Source of the DNA: Phlyctochytrium arcticum
Lineage: Eukaryota; Chytridiomycota; Chytridiomycetes; Chytridiales; Chytridiaceae
NCBI GenBank assembly: GCA_025602905.1
Contig: JAHLKI010000013.1
Location: forward strand, 620,001-684,000
Length of the DNA stretch: 64,000 bases
Reading direction: 5' to 3'
Made by a program: the position numbers and the translations under genes. How positions within the stretch are numbered: the stretch's first letter is position 1; every line of letters starts with the position of its first letter. Below are positions 31,101 to 43,181 of the stretch, piece after piece. The notes under the pieces are model-generated. The model was not told where the DNA came from. It did not search any database and worked only from the letters and a program-made list of their open reading frames with translations.

Positions 31101-34100
31101 ATGCCTGCCTCGGAAATATCCTCCCGGTCGTCCATGGCCTCCACTTATTCTTCAGCCTTTCGACCCAGCAGCTTCAGCTCAAGACTTATTAAGAAATATA
31201 AAGTACCTTTCTTCTCGACTTTGGTCACCCTAGTAAAAGATAGGTCAGTTGTACTATTACTGTCGGACTGCACAACGATTGCTTGCTGAGACTTTACAGT
31301 GAGGCAAACTTTTTCACGGTGGTGTCATTAGTGGCAGAATGGCTGCAGTTCTTGGATTTTGTAAGTGTTTGTTTGAAAGATAATGCAAATGAATCCAACT
31401 AATACCCCGGTCACCAGGCTTTTGACGGAATTTCTTATGGGTTGGTGGCAAATGCATTTTGCCATAAGATGACAACTTTTGTTGAACGCAGCATATACTA
31501 GCAAGGTCCCTGGAGACACATGGGTGTTCATACTCAACATTTTCCAATTTGAAGAGCTGATAGTGGAGCATATTGAGTACAAATATCTCCTTGTGGTCAT
31601 TTCGGTCGTGGTTGCGTTGACCGCAGTCATGATATGGCTCGCGTACTACGTTTTTTCCGGCTTCTACAAGGGCAGCTTCAAAGCGGGGATAGGCCCCGTG
31701 CGCCTTCTAAGGATGCTGGTATCAACAACCTGTAAGTAAATGTGCGCAGCGTTCAACCCACCACCTCCCTTGACTTCCGTTGGCAGTGTCCGTTGGGTTC
31801 ATCCCCATGTTTGTGCCTCTTATCGCGGTATTCGGTTGTGGAGATGCCAGCCCAGCTGCATTGGAATATCCGCCCTGTTTGGATCCGCTGAACATAGTCT
31901 TTATGGTGGCAGCGGGTATTACGGTGCTGATTCTCGTGCCTTTCACGTTCCTGGTGACAATCACATTTTTTAACCCCAACCCACGGTATGTGATTTACAA
32001 CGCACCCGCTGTGGCCGGCATTCGCTTTACAAATTCTCGAACCCTTCGTTCTTAGGACAAAGTCGATGGCACACCGCCCCAACCCTCGTGGGGAGATTAT
32101 CGAACTGTGCGCGAAAATGATTCTGGCAACAATTTCGCATTTCTTCAAAACACAAACGATCATTCGCTCCAGTCTTTTCCTGGCGTTTTCAATCATGTTT
32201 TGTGTCATGGTTTGGATCTTTTTGCCGTATTACCACAAGAAGGTTCTTTTCTTGAAGTTCATACTTTGTGTTCAGGTACGTTTTGTGAATTTTCGGGCGG
32301 CTCTGATCTCGGGATCTAAACCCGGAATGATTTGGCTATAGCTTGTGTGGGCTGGTATCTGTACACTCAGCGCCTCTATAGTCGAGGATCCTGTTAAAGG
32401 TGGCAACATCCTTATTGTCTGGTTTGTAGGAACGCCATTCGTTGCTGGTTTGGCATTTGCTGCGTTTCGTAAACGTTGGAATGATTTGATGGGCTTCTTC
32501 CCGCCACTGCCACCGTCCATAAAACCTAAAGCGGGTAGTGAGAGTCAGAAAAACCTCTCAGTAGTGGACATGGAAAAGGCAGTTGAAGTTAACGCTGTAT
32601 TGGCCGAGCAAGATGCGCAGTTGATGTCAAAAACCGTTTTCCCCAACCCGATTGCCGTCATGATTCGAACGAGATTCTTGAACATTGACAGCTCCAAGGA
32701 GGAGGTACGCCGAGTAGAGCTGCTGTATAGACGAGGGATGGAGCTTTTTCCAAACGACACTATGCTCCTTACACAAGCCGCACTTTTCTTCGCAGTAGGT
32801 CTTTCATGGTTCGCGTCAGTTGGCAGTGTGGGTGCTCAAATCTTCCCTCTGTGTGCATTTTAGAGTTATCGAAACGATAATGCGATGGCGATCATGCTTT
32901 GCCAGAAGGTGCTTAAGCTCAAATCAGTTATCGATGTGGAGTTTACGCTGTTCTATCTCCGTCGTGGCGGCTTTGCCGATTCCAGCAACGGCCAGCAATT
33001 GAACTTGGTTGATCAGCTTGACTTTAAACATTTGAACAAGCGTGCAAAGTACTATCATGAGGAGGCTAAGAAGAAGATTGGGCTATTTTGGAAACAATTG
33101 CTGACGGACCAAGGCTCCGTTGCCAAAGTACGTATGCTAAATGAAATAGCCGCTCAAATAAATCATTCCGAGGGGCGAGCCGCATCAGCATATGGACAAC
33201 TATGTGATCGATTTCCTATGGGCAAACATTGGATAGCATATGCCAATTTTGTAGAAGAAGTACAGCACGACATCAAACGCGCGGACGAGATTTACGCTAC
33301 GTACGAGCATGCGCAGTCTGAGCGCGATACGTCTTATGAGGGGGATGAGCGAGCATCCTCGACTGGCGGTCATAGTTCTCGTGCATCAGGAACTCGGTCG
33401 AAATCGAATATGAGTACTGGATCTGGCTCTGGCAAAATTTGTCGCCTTCAGAATTATTCGAAAAAGGAACGTCGGAAATATCGTGAATACTATCGCGAAT
33501 TAATGGGTGTACAATCTGTCGCACTTCGTCGTATGGGTACCATCACCAAACTGATGATGCTAGTTCTTGTAGCTATTGCCCTTGGCGAATTTAGCTATCT
33601 GGTTACAATGGTGGGCAGCATTCGGGATAAAGTGGATGTGTTGTTCGCAGCGGGGTCACGGCATGAGACTGCCATTATCATTCCGCAAACGATCCGGGAT
33701 ATGGAAGATGCAGCTATTTCTGGAAACTCATCTGCATACGTTTCTCTGCAACAGACAGGCTTGCAAACAATTGCTCCCATGGAGGAACTACAGCGGGTGC
33801 TATATTACGAGAAAATGAACAGCCGCAACCAGAAGGCCACTTGGCTGGCCCCCACCGTAAATCTGTCACACTATCATACCAATACGCCTACAGGTATCCC
33901 CAACACCGTTTATGAAATGTCCAACCTGTACGATGCTTCAATCGAGTGGGTTGTGAAATCCCGATTCGCCTTGTCTGTTCTGGAGGAAGATTTAAAAAAC
34001 GTAACGAAATCCCAGGAGGATATCTTCTGGCGTTTTGTAATGGAAAACTCGGCACCGAGAATAGCATCGGCATTTTCCCTTCAAACTTTCTATTACGTTC

Positions 34101-36290
34101 AAAGCGTGAGGGAAGAAACGCAATCACTTTTCAAGATCTTGGGAGTAGTATTAGCAGTCATCATTGGTGGAATTGTCGCAACAGGTGTGCTACTGTTCAC
34201 TCCATCCATGAGAAGTGTGCGCCGTGAGCGGCATGAGGGCCTGCTATCTTTCACGAGGATTCCAAAAGAAGTTGTGGAAGAAGTGTACAGTCAATATTCG
34301 ACATGTGTGTCAAACTCTCGCGGGGGAAGCATTAAATCAAAGTCTGATGATGAGGACAGAAATATGGAAGAACTTTCAGATTATGAGGATGATGAGGATG
34401 AGGATGAGGATGAGGATGAGGATGAGGATGATGACATGGGTGGAATCTATGAGAAAGATAATGCGAGCACGGCCAATGTCTACAAGCTAATGAATCGCTG
34501 GATATGGGTAAGCCTTTGCCTCGCAGAACCCTTTAGGGATTGCGATTTCTCACCCTTTCAATCAAGGGTGGACTCATCGTCATCATTTTACTTTTCGTGG
34601 CATTCTTTCTTGGAGCGTTCTTTACAATTTTCCCATTGGTGGACGTAGCACAGCGGGTTAACCTCTCTTTGCGAATCCGATTCTTGTCCATGCGCTTACA
34701 TTACCTGTCGTACGAGTTTGCTCTGAATGACTTGAAATTGTTTCCAGACCGAAGCGTCATAACACGTCTGATTGCGGATGACTTAAAAACACTCCAAACA
34801 GCCAAGTAAGTAGATTTTTATCGTTACCCATTTACGGAATTAACTTGTCATTTTGCAGGGCCGGTCTTCTGCTTAGCCAGGGTAGCCCAGGGATTCAAAT
34901 AGACAGTCCGCTCCCGCAAGTAGCCCAAAGCTTCTTCTATACCGTAATATCACAACAGGAGGGATATACTTTGGTGGATTATATGCAACTGATGGAGGAT
35001 GTTGTGGATTATATCGTTGCCCAACAATCGTTCTCAATTGCGGACCCTCTCGTCGACACAATGACCTTGCTGAAAAACATGACGGCACAGGGTATGCTAG
35101 CCAGTGCAAACCTCTTCTCTGAACTATACAATACTGGGGGCGCCACGCTAACAGCCGTCACTGGGGCAATTTTGGGAGTTATGCTCTTCGCGTTCCTGGT
35201 CATTTACTTTCGCGTTTTTCGGTACATGGTCAAGAAACTGAAGCATGATAAGAATTCCACCCTACAGCTCCTACTTCTCATCCCACCGACAGTGGCGGCC
35301 GAAATGGACATTATAGAAACTTTGAAGACCCCTCCTGGGAGCGACAGGTCTCAGGGATGGTGGCAATTTTGGAAGCGCAATGCTTCAAGAGAACTTGATG
35401 GCAGCCAAACATCTTTAACCACTAAAGCGGTTGACAAGTATAACAACAACGAAGTGAACTACAAGAATTTGGAAAGGGGCAAGCTTGACCGGATAGAGAA
35501 GCCGGGGAACGAGACTTCCGTAATTCTCAAAACTCGCTTAATGTATACTGACCCAGTCAGTGTGAGTGAAGCGGAAAGCAACTCAGACGTTCCAGAGAAC
35601 AACCCCCAGAAAACTCAGTACATGACCTCACGTGTCGTCGTGCTGCCTTTTGAAGGATTTCCTCACAACAAGGATGACTCTACTATATTTCCAGAAGAGG
35701 GATTCAACACACGCTACGATCATGCCGCTTTCGGCAATAGCCGCATTGCAGAATGGGCCAATGCGCAGGCGCAGCAGTTAAACAATTCGGTCTTCCCTCA
35801 GGATCAATTGCCGAGATCCTTTTCAAGAGCAAGTGAGCGTAGTGCAATGACGAACTCATCCAGAATCAGTGCTGACCGCGCGCAGTTGTCCTTTGCTGCG
35901 CTTGATGATATTCAGCCATCTTCAGTTCTGCCCACTCACAGCAAACGACAGCAAACAGTGCCGCCTGCCCAACATACAGCATCACGCTCAGAAATTGTCA
36001 ATCACCAAAGGGTCGACTCTAATGGAGAACTTGATGGAGATGAGAATCATGAGACACCCCAGTCACCACAGCTTCAGGAGCATCCTGTTAGTTACACAGC
36101 TCACGGAACTTCCCGGGGTGTTCAACGGCAGCGGAAAGATTCATTTGAATTGAACCGTAGTGTTCCCGAGCCAGGAAGCAGTCGAGCCCATACGCCTATA
36201 CCATCGGCCATGCGTCGCTCGCAGGACACTTCTAGTAGTAACCCGTCTCGCAAAAAGAACGACAACGTTAGTTGGGGTTATGCGTCCTGA
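31101..36290 (+). CDS. TmcB-like multi-pass membrane protein
   Basis: About ten exons: 31101-31243, 31300-31360, 31418 onward, 31492-31731, 31787-31985, 32056-32275, 32342-32794, 32864-34507, 34567-34805, 34859-36290. All joins are in phase except the third to fourth, which is unresolved. Several membrane segments alternate with soluble parts. The motif set MAHRPNPRGEIIELCAKM, FLPYYHKK, then VELLYRRGMELFPNDTM and ISQQEGYTLVDYMQLMEDVV matches the TmcB/TmcC-like proteins (named after Dictyostelium tiny macrocysts), which have TPR-like repeats. The regions between are very acidic (an Asp-Glu run at about 34390-34430) and Ser-rich. The family is common in zoosporic fungi; its role in fungi is not settled. 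Confidence 0.8.
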
Positions 36291-36537
36291 ACTCTTAGGG
36301 TTACTTATAATATATACCATGTTTGTCCTTCCATTTGGCCCATCTGGAAAACCCAGAGGAATGTATCGGCTATAAATAGACTGTCAAAATCAAAGATAGG
36401 TTTGTTTTTAGCCGGAAGGTTACACATGATGGAGCTCGGTACTTGCCGACATTTGGGCTCGTTCACATGTTGCAGCTCATATACTTGGAGACGATTGTCG
36501 AGACATCGAGTTATATCCGATCAAGTTACTTTTCGAA

Positions 36538-37603
36538 ATGCATGCTGCAGGAGCTGGTACTAGGAAGTATAAAATTGGCCTAACGTCTGTCCTCAATGAC
36601 GAGTATGAATCGCCGTTTGCTCTTGCTGACTTCGAGAGATTTGTAAAGAAAGAGCATTCGGAGGTGAGAACCGCTGAGAGAAGAAAATAATCTGTCCAAG
36701 CTAAATACTTCCAAACCCTTAGGAGAATCTTGAGTTTTGGCACGCAATAATGCGCTATCGCCAAACGGCTTTCAAGCTATTTCCCACCTTACCTTCTTCG
36801 CTGCGCACTACGCGAAGGGTTGGTTCACACAACTCAATAAGAAGCATGTCTTCTGTCTTCGCATCCACAGCATCATTGACACCACGTTCCAATGCACATC
36901 AAACATTACAAGTCAATGGTTCGCATTCTGGCCCAGGTGCTGATCGAGCAACACTTCATGGATGTAAGGAAAAAAGCTATTTCAGATGACGCTGCTTTTA
37001 ATCTCATTATTTTGTTTTGTATAGCTACTGAAGGATCCGAGGACGGCTTTAACCAGCAAAGCCGTGGATCTGATGAGCATATTAACAATGATGGGCGCAA
37101 CAATTCCCTTCAGCGGACTGGGGCACCCGGTGGGAATGGCGGAAAAGACCGTGTTGCAGATTTTAGTCAACTGAAAGACGAGGTGGAATTTATCACGACT
37201 CTCTATATGACGCCCGGGAGTGAGAAGGAGGTGAATCTTCCAGCTGCTATGCGGAAAAAAGTCTTGGTAGAAATAAATGAGAAGAAGAATTTCCACCCCG
37301 ATGTTTTCAAAAATGTCCTGGAGCACACGTATTTGATGGTAGGTGATAGAATGCTCTGACTACCAGTATAGTCTGCATATAGTACGCCCACTAAAAAATT
37401 GCTCGCAGATGAAAACATCATCTTATCCAAATTTCTACCGTCAATGCTGCAATCAACTGTTACAGAAAAACCTACCATTTCCAGCCCGTCTCCCGCATCG
37501 CGCTGGAGCACACGTCTCATCGCAAAGTAATCTCGATTCGTCGACATCCGGCTTACCGCCAAGTCGGGAAACGCAAAATCGAGCTGGGATGGGAATGCAA
37601 TAG
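36538..37603 (+). CDS. RGS-domain protein
   Basis: Four exons (36538-36663, 36723-36963, 37025-37338, 37409-37603) join in phase to 291 residues. The RGS domain is split by a long insert. The first half is YESPFALADFERFVKKEH, then ENLEFWHAIMRYR; the second half is EVEFITTLYMTPGSEKEVNL, NFHPDVFKNVLEHTYLMM and YPNFYRQCCNQLL. RGS proteins speed GTP hydrolysis by G-protein alpha subunits. The insert (about residues 70-150) is Ser/Gly-rich. The frame is open a little upstream of the ATG, so the N-terminus could be longer. It lies 247 bp downstream of the TmcB-like gene on the same strand. Confidence 0.87.
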
Positions 37604-38675
37604 ATCTCAAACATGACTTTATATTGCTCAAATATTTTCAAGGTTATCCATTTACCGGCGGTTTTGGACGAATTTGCACGGATTTGTTCAGGGCTTCAGA
37701 GAATAGTTAACTATGACTTGCTGTTACTAATATCCATATGTCTAAGTAGTCAACCTTCCTGTACTGGACCCATTGAGCGTTACAATCAGGAACGCAAACT
37801 CAAGAGGGGAATGATTTTGATCAGTAAACGAGAGCCCCCCATCTCATAGCCAGAAGTACCGCTAGGCTACATAGTATACCCATCTTCGTTTTTTTTTCTC
37901 CACCTCCAGTCATCGTGACATGCGTATAGAGAGAACCCCACCGCTATATTTCTATAAATCCTAGTATTCATATTGATATACTTTATCCTGGCACCTCTGA
38001 TGCACTTTTACGACTACTGTTACAAGTTCTACTGTTATAGATGCCGCTGGTTCCCTCTGGTGGAGCCTGGATCGGAGTCGCTCGTACTGGCGGGAAGTAT
38101 ATATACCAGCAGGGCTGGCAGGATTGGTGAAATAGAATTTTAGTAGATCCCAAGGCTGAAGCATTTATCGAATTTCCCGGAGATCGATGTTTTCGTCGCA
38201 TGGCATGGCAGCAAGGACATACCTGGCATTTAAAGATTATTGGGCAGGACCTTCTCGTCGGCGACCGTGAAAGGTTTTCATAAATCTCATATGTTAACGC
38301 GACAGCATTAGTTACGACGTCCATAGCGCAGTCGTAGCAATCTCCGTCGATTCTCCGACGCAACTGTCTGCGCAACTGTGGCTTTCCCGGATTCCCTGCT
38401 GGGGTAAAAAAGATTCTGTTCGCCTGTGCGCTGATGGAACGGCACAAAAATGGATTTTTGCTTGGCCGTATTTTTGGTGAACAATCAAAATCAACGGTTT
38501 TATCCTGGAGCCTGAAGTCATCATGATGATAATTTTGGTCGAACAGCAAGAAAGAAACTCTTCGGGAAAAATATAAATTGACGGGTTGGATGGGAACTCC
38601 TTGCGAGATTTCTTTCAAACAGAACCTGAATTCCAACTCCTCATACACTATTTGCACGATCGATACATCTTTAAA
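37604..38675. other. Intergenic region, no gene seen
   Basis: A long minus-strand frame (37983-38756) lacks motifs and overlaps the start of the secreted-protein gene, so it is taken as chance. The 3' part should contain the promoter of the secreted protein. Confidence 0.5.
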
Positions 38676-39337
38676 ATGAAGGTCTCTTTCATTACTTTGG
38701 CCACCTTTGTCTTGGCCGCCAGTGCAGCGCCCCTGGTATGGAACACTTGTTGTCACTCATCGGGAAAAAATACTAAATTAACATCTCATTGGCACAGAAC
38801 AAGCGATGTGACCCTACCAACACCCAGATTGATTGTGGGGTTGGTTACGAGGAGCCAGATTACACGAAGGAAGAACCCATCTGGAACCGTCGTGCTCTGG
38901 AGGAGCGTTGCGTGGACATCCCAGGACAGATCGACTGTCACGGCAACAATGGCGACAGCTCTCAATCCAGCGATGAGTACCAGTGGGAACGCCGGTCGCT
39001 GACTGCACGAGCTCCCTGCTGGGATGAGACCGACCCCGTTACCGGCACCTACCGACTCTGCTGCCGCCCCCCTCAGGGCCAGACTGAGCCTGTTTGCACC
39101 ATCCCCGATGCCAACCTTCAGAAGCGGTGCGTTGATATTCCTGGCCAAATTGACTGCAATGGAAATTCTGGCGACAGTTCCCAGTCAGGATCCACTGACG
39201 GTAACTGGGAACGTCGCAATTTGAGCGCTCGTGCCCCATGCTGGAAAGACTCCAACCCCATCACCGGCGCTGTCCGTCTCTGCTGTCGCCCACCCGCCGG
39301 TCAGACGGAACCTGTCTGCACTGAAAAGGACTTTTGA
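38676..39337 (+). CDS. Secreted cysteine-rich protein with tandem repeats and dibasic sites
   Basis: Two exons (38676-38735, 38798-39337) give 199 residues. A signal peptide (MKVSFITLATFVLAASAAP) is encoded mainly by exon 1. The mature part holds one partial and two full repeats of about 80 residues: CVDIPGQIDC, GDSSQS, WERR(S/N)L(T/S)ARAPCW, P(V/I)TG, RLCCRPP and GQTEPVCT. Each repeat has six cysteines in the same order. KR or RR pairs precede repeats or cut them (NKRC, WNRRA, LQKRC, WERRS/N), as expected for Kex2-type processing. It may yield disulphide-bonded peptides. No family was recognised; effector or wall roles are possible but unsupported. Confidence 0.85.
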
Positions 39338-39414
39338 GATTATCGTGCTTGACAAACTTTTCAAGGTCGATGCACCACATTAATTACTATTTAACGACGC
39401 AAACATCCTCATCC

Positions 39415-39860
39415 CCTCAGATACATGCGCATGTAGATAAATAGATCTCATATAAGAAAGTGGAAGCAGATTGCCCTTTCGTAAACGTCGCCGAGTCGAC
39501 ATACAATCTACTGCAGAATCTCTAAATCGTGTCGTGCACCAGCAATGAAAGGGCGGTTGAGCTGCCGCAATAAACAGAGGTGATGTGTAATTGTAAATGA
39601 AGAGAACAGCCGAAGTTGCCGAACGCCCTCAGATACATGCGCATGTAGATAAATAGATCTCATATAAGAAAGTGGAAGCTCAGATTGCCCTTTCGTAAAC
39701 GTCGCCGAGTCGACATACAATCTACTGCAGAATCTCTAATTCGTGTCGTGCACCTGTAGGATGTAGGATGGAAATAGCAATGAAAGGGCGGTTGAGCTGC
39801 CGCAATAAACAGAGGTGATCTGTAAATTGTAAATGAAGAGAACAGCCGAAGTTGCCGAAC
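39415..39860. repeat. About 210-bp tandem duplication
   Basis: CTCAGATACATGCGCATGTAG begins at about 39416 and again at about 39629. Both units run through CAGATTGCCCTTTCGTAAAC and AAAGGGCGGTTGAGCTGCC to GCCGAAGTTGCCGAACG. The second unit has an extra TGTAGGATGTAGGATGGAAA insert at about 39754. It lies between the secreted-protein and Csm1 genes and is non-coding. A CGAACAGAGAGCCGAAC short repeat follows at about 39860. Confidence 0.92.
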
Positions 39861-39954
39861 GCAGAGAGCCGAACCAGGAGCCGAACAGAGAGCCGAACGC
39901 GCGACACGTCCGAACACCAATAAATTTCAAGCTGAAGATCCGTCAAATCTAGGA

Positions 39955-42039
39955 ATGCCGCGGGGGGTACCACGACAGCAGAAGGCTGTTAGCCGCGCCA
40001 TGGTAAGACTATTACTATCAGTCTTGTTGGGATTGGACTCCAGCTGACGCGGGGAATCTTGCAGGAAGTTGACGAGCCCGAGGCGCAAATGCCCGACGAA
40101 AAGGAGAATTCTGGTGCGCGTAAGCGGGCAGCAAGCACGGATGGATCGGAGCTGGGTATCATCAAGAAGGGCGAGGCCGTGAAGAGCGGTAGAAGGAAAG
40201 GTTGGGGGGCTGCTAAAATTGTTTCAGTTACTGTGGGGTGATGACTGATTGAAGATGATTTCAAAGGCCGACCACGAAAGGTAGCCGCCAGTAGTCCGAT
40301 GTCATTCCTCTCTGCCAAAACCGCAGCACCCTTCCATGTGGTACCCATCAACAAGAAACTGAAACCAAATCCGTCATCCCCTGTTCCCCAACGACTCTTT
40401 GCCAACATGGGTAGCGTGGAGAGCGAGGATGAACTGACCAACGCCTCGTTCCGTACGTTTCATCTTGAACCAATTGTAGTAGTTCATAAATTGAAGTTCC
40501 TGAATAGAAAAGAAAGCAAGTAAAAAGCGGAAGGGACTCGAGCAAAGCAAGAAGCAGACGGTCGGGAAAGCAATGCCAACAACCCACAGCGAGGATATGG
40601 TTATAGAGCCCCCATTGCGCCGTAAAACACTCTTGTCGGGAAGCCAGGTTCCGAGGACATCGCTATCTCCAGCAGCAGAACCTGTTGCGGAACCTGTCGT
40701 GGAACCTGTCGCGGAGGCCGACGGAGACTCTAGTGAAGAGGAAAACGACGACCGGGAGGCCATCTATCTGGAGGAAATCGCATTGGTTCGTGCGCGGGAA
40801 CCACACATCTGCATCTTTAGAGACTGATCATCCGTCTTCAACAGCTTAAGAATGGCATGCAAGAGTTACAACAATTGTACGAAAAGCTGCGAGACACGGG
40901 TTTAAAGGGTGCTGAAGAGAAACATCGCTTGTATGTTGGAGCTGCCGAAGATCGAATCAAAGGTATTTTCGGAAAGATCCCAGCAAGAAATACTGTTTAT
41001 TTACCCATGTCTCGGTAAATAGCTTGTGAGGAATACAACAACAACCTTCAAACAGATGTGGAATCACTACGAGAACAGCTGCAGACGACGACAGCCAGTT
41101 TAAGCGCTGCCCAATCTGAGGTTACTCGACTCAATTCATTAACAGTTGATCTACAAGCGCAACTCGATGCTAGTGTCACAAAAGGGCAAAACATTATTGA
41201 TGAAGAAGACAAGAACCGTCGGGAGCAGATGGAGCGTGAACGAATGGCGATTGAGGAAGAAATGCGGCGTGAGGTGGAAAAGGTCAAGGCAAGGGAAGTG
41301 GATTTGGGGGCAGCCGTAGATCGGGAACGTCAGCGCGGTACGTCTTTTAATAGTTATCCAGCTGGATTATTCCAGTCTGACCCCTTTCCTCCTTTGCAGC
41401 AACAAGTCTGGAACGGGATCTTAAAATGCTCTCTGAAACACACGCGATATTGCAGTCAAAGTTCGCTACCCAGCAGGGCAAATTTACCCGGATTCAGGGC
41501 GCGGACCGATATCTCATCACTGTCGAGCGCATGGTCCGCATGTACGAAGAGCTGACGGGGGTAACAATCGAAAATGTCGAGGATGTGCGGCGCCAGATGG
41601 AAAGCGGGGTAGAAGAGCCAGCGGTTGCTTACAAATGTCGACAAAAAGGACGAGCAGGAGGTATGAGCAGTGTTCAAGCGTTTTTCATGTCAAGTGCTAA
41701 TCAACGTGATGAGCAGTTTTGGAATACACGCTGATGACTCCACCCGACGGAAGTAGCAAATCTGCAAACCCCACAACAATTCCTGGTACACCACGAGCTA
41801 CTGGTGCCCTTCCCGGCACGCCAGGTCGGCCCGCAACGTCTTCCCCCTCAGACCCGTCATATTATACTTACGAACCGCTCGTGCGCACTGTTGCATCGAA
41901 CGACGACAACGCCGCCATACAGTTGCCGAATGATTTACCGGAATGGCTGCAGGAATCTATCGATTTTGAGCAGGATATGTGTAGTATGTTCTTCTGGCGC
42001 GTTTGTGACTACCTCCAGGGCAGCGAGGAGGCCAAATAG
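39955..42039 (+). CDS. Csm1/Pcs1-like monopolin (kinetochore) subunit
   Basis: Eight exons (39955-40002, 40065-40200, 40267-40452, 40517-40785, 40845-40962, 41023-41337, 41400-41660, 41717-42039) join in phase to 551 residues. The N-terminus is basic with an AT-hook core formed across the second intron (RRKGRPRKVA). A long coiled coil follows (about residues 215-440, for example EQMERERMAIEEEMRREVEK). The C-terminus has the Csm1/Pcs1 globular pattern: VLEYTLMTPPD, YYTYEPLVRTVASNDDN, LPNDLPEWLQESIDFEQDM, FFWRVCDYL. Csm1/Pcs1 cross-links kinetochore or rDNA sites. The AT hook suggests direct DNA binding. Confidence 0.85.
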
Positions 42040-42182
42040 ATATACATTAAAAGTAATGATGTTACAGTGAAATACTATTCGAGTATGCTCTATATACGTA
42101 TCTAACAAGCTACATACGTGGGGTATGAAATAAAGTTCTGTCAGGGTGGAATATGTACAGGAATGGATCCTCGCGAGAATCC

Positions 42183-42941
42183 TTAATCTGAATCACCCCC
42201 AAGCGGCAAGGCCTCATCTTTGTCTCCGTAAAGTAGTCGCTGCGGCATCTGCTTCAGTGTAGCACTGCCGTTCTCAATCTCAACAGCCCATGTAACATCA
42301 AACCGTTTCTTCTTCCACTCAGGAACTTGATCGGATGGAACTCCCAGAGCGCGGACCATATCTGGAATAAGTTGATGGGCCCAAGAAATCAGTACCGTGC
42401 CGTTCATGTAGGGATTGATAGATGCTGGGGAAAGCAAACTATGTAGGAGGCTCATCACTTCTGATTTTGTATATTGTTTCAGTGGGATATCGGGAAGCGC
42501 GTCAGCCAGACTTGAATGTGAACTTGCGTTATTACGATGCCCACCTGTGCATTAACAATCATATACTACTTACGGCTGAACCGTCTCTCTAGGTCGCTCA
42601 CTCAAACCCCATCCTCCTTCAATGTCGGGACACTGGGCAATTATTGCCTTCAACGGTCGCTTTTTTAGGATATCCTGTATTTCCTGCCGGTGCTGGAAGT
42701 ATCCAACCAAAGCATGTGCCCTTTCGTAACCTTTGGACGAGAGCAGATGGTTATCCACATATGCAGCCTTGATGTTTTTGGACGGATTGATTCCTTGAGG
42801 CCAAGGAAGCTTTTCGGCGTGTCTAATTAGCAGAATTGTAAGTCGCGGACATTCGTTTGAAACGGTCGGTAAGGGACGAAAGTTTTGGAGGGTCGTGGAG
42901 ATGAGGGTTTCGGCGCCAGAAGGTCCTGCGGCGGTTGCCAT
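42183..42941 (-). CDS. Histidine phosphatase (phosphoglycerate mutase-like) protein
   Basis: Two exons (42574-42941, 42183-42522) give 235 residues. The chosen join uses GTAAGT and a CGCAAG acceptor with a 51-nt intron, which keeps phase; a nearer CACAG acceptor would leave a 29-nt intron and shift the frame. The catalytic motif is LLIRHAEKLPWP near residue 40, followed by LSSKGYERAHAL. The end, PQRLLYGDKDEALPL, and the segment VLISWAHQLIPDMVRALGVP, with the second His of this family (usually in a WHH/WxHxQIP context), fit small histidine-phosphatase proteins. The substrate is unknown. The ATG 42941 is preferred to an upstream TTG. Confidence 0.8.
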
Positions 42942-43181
42942 TCTGAAGAGTTTTTTGAAGGAGGGGCGGATTCGATAGAATTTCAATTGCGCGCGCTTGT
43001 CATCTCGGAGGCGGAGGTTGGGTCAGTGAAGACTCAGACTTCGTGGTCGTATTTACAATTTTACATTTGTGCAAAAAGAATATGTGCTGGAGCAAACACA
43101 TCAATGAACTCGTGTGGTTCTTCCTATCCAGGCTAAAAACATTGCTATTTACAAACGCATCGACGATCTATAATGGATCGA

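Noticed and set aside
37983..38756. 257-codon minus-strand ORF
   Set aside because: It overlaps the start of the secreted-protein gene, starts at a weak codon and contains no motif.
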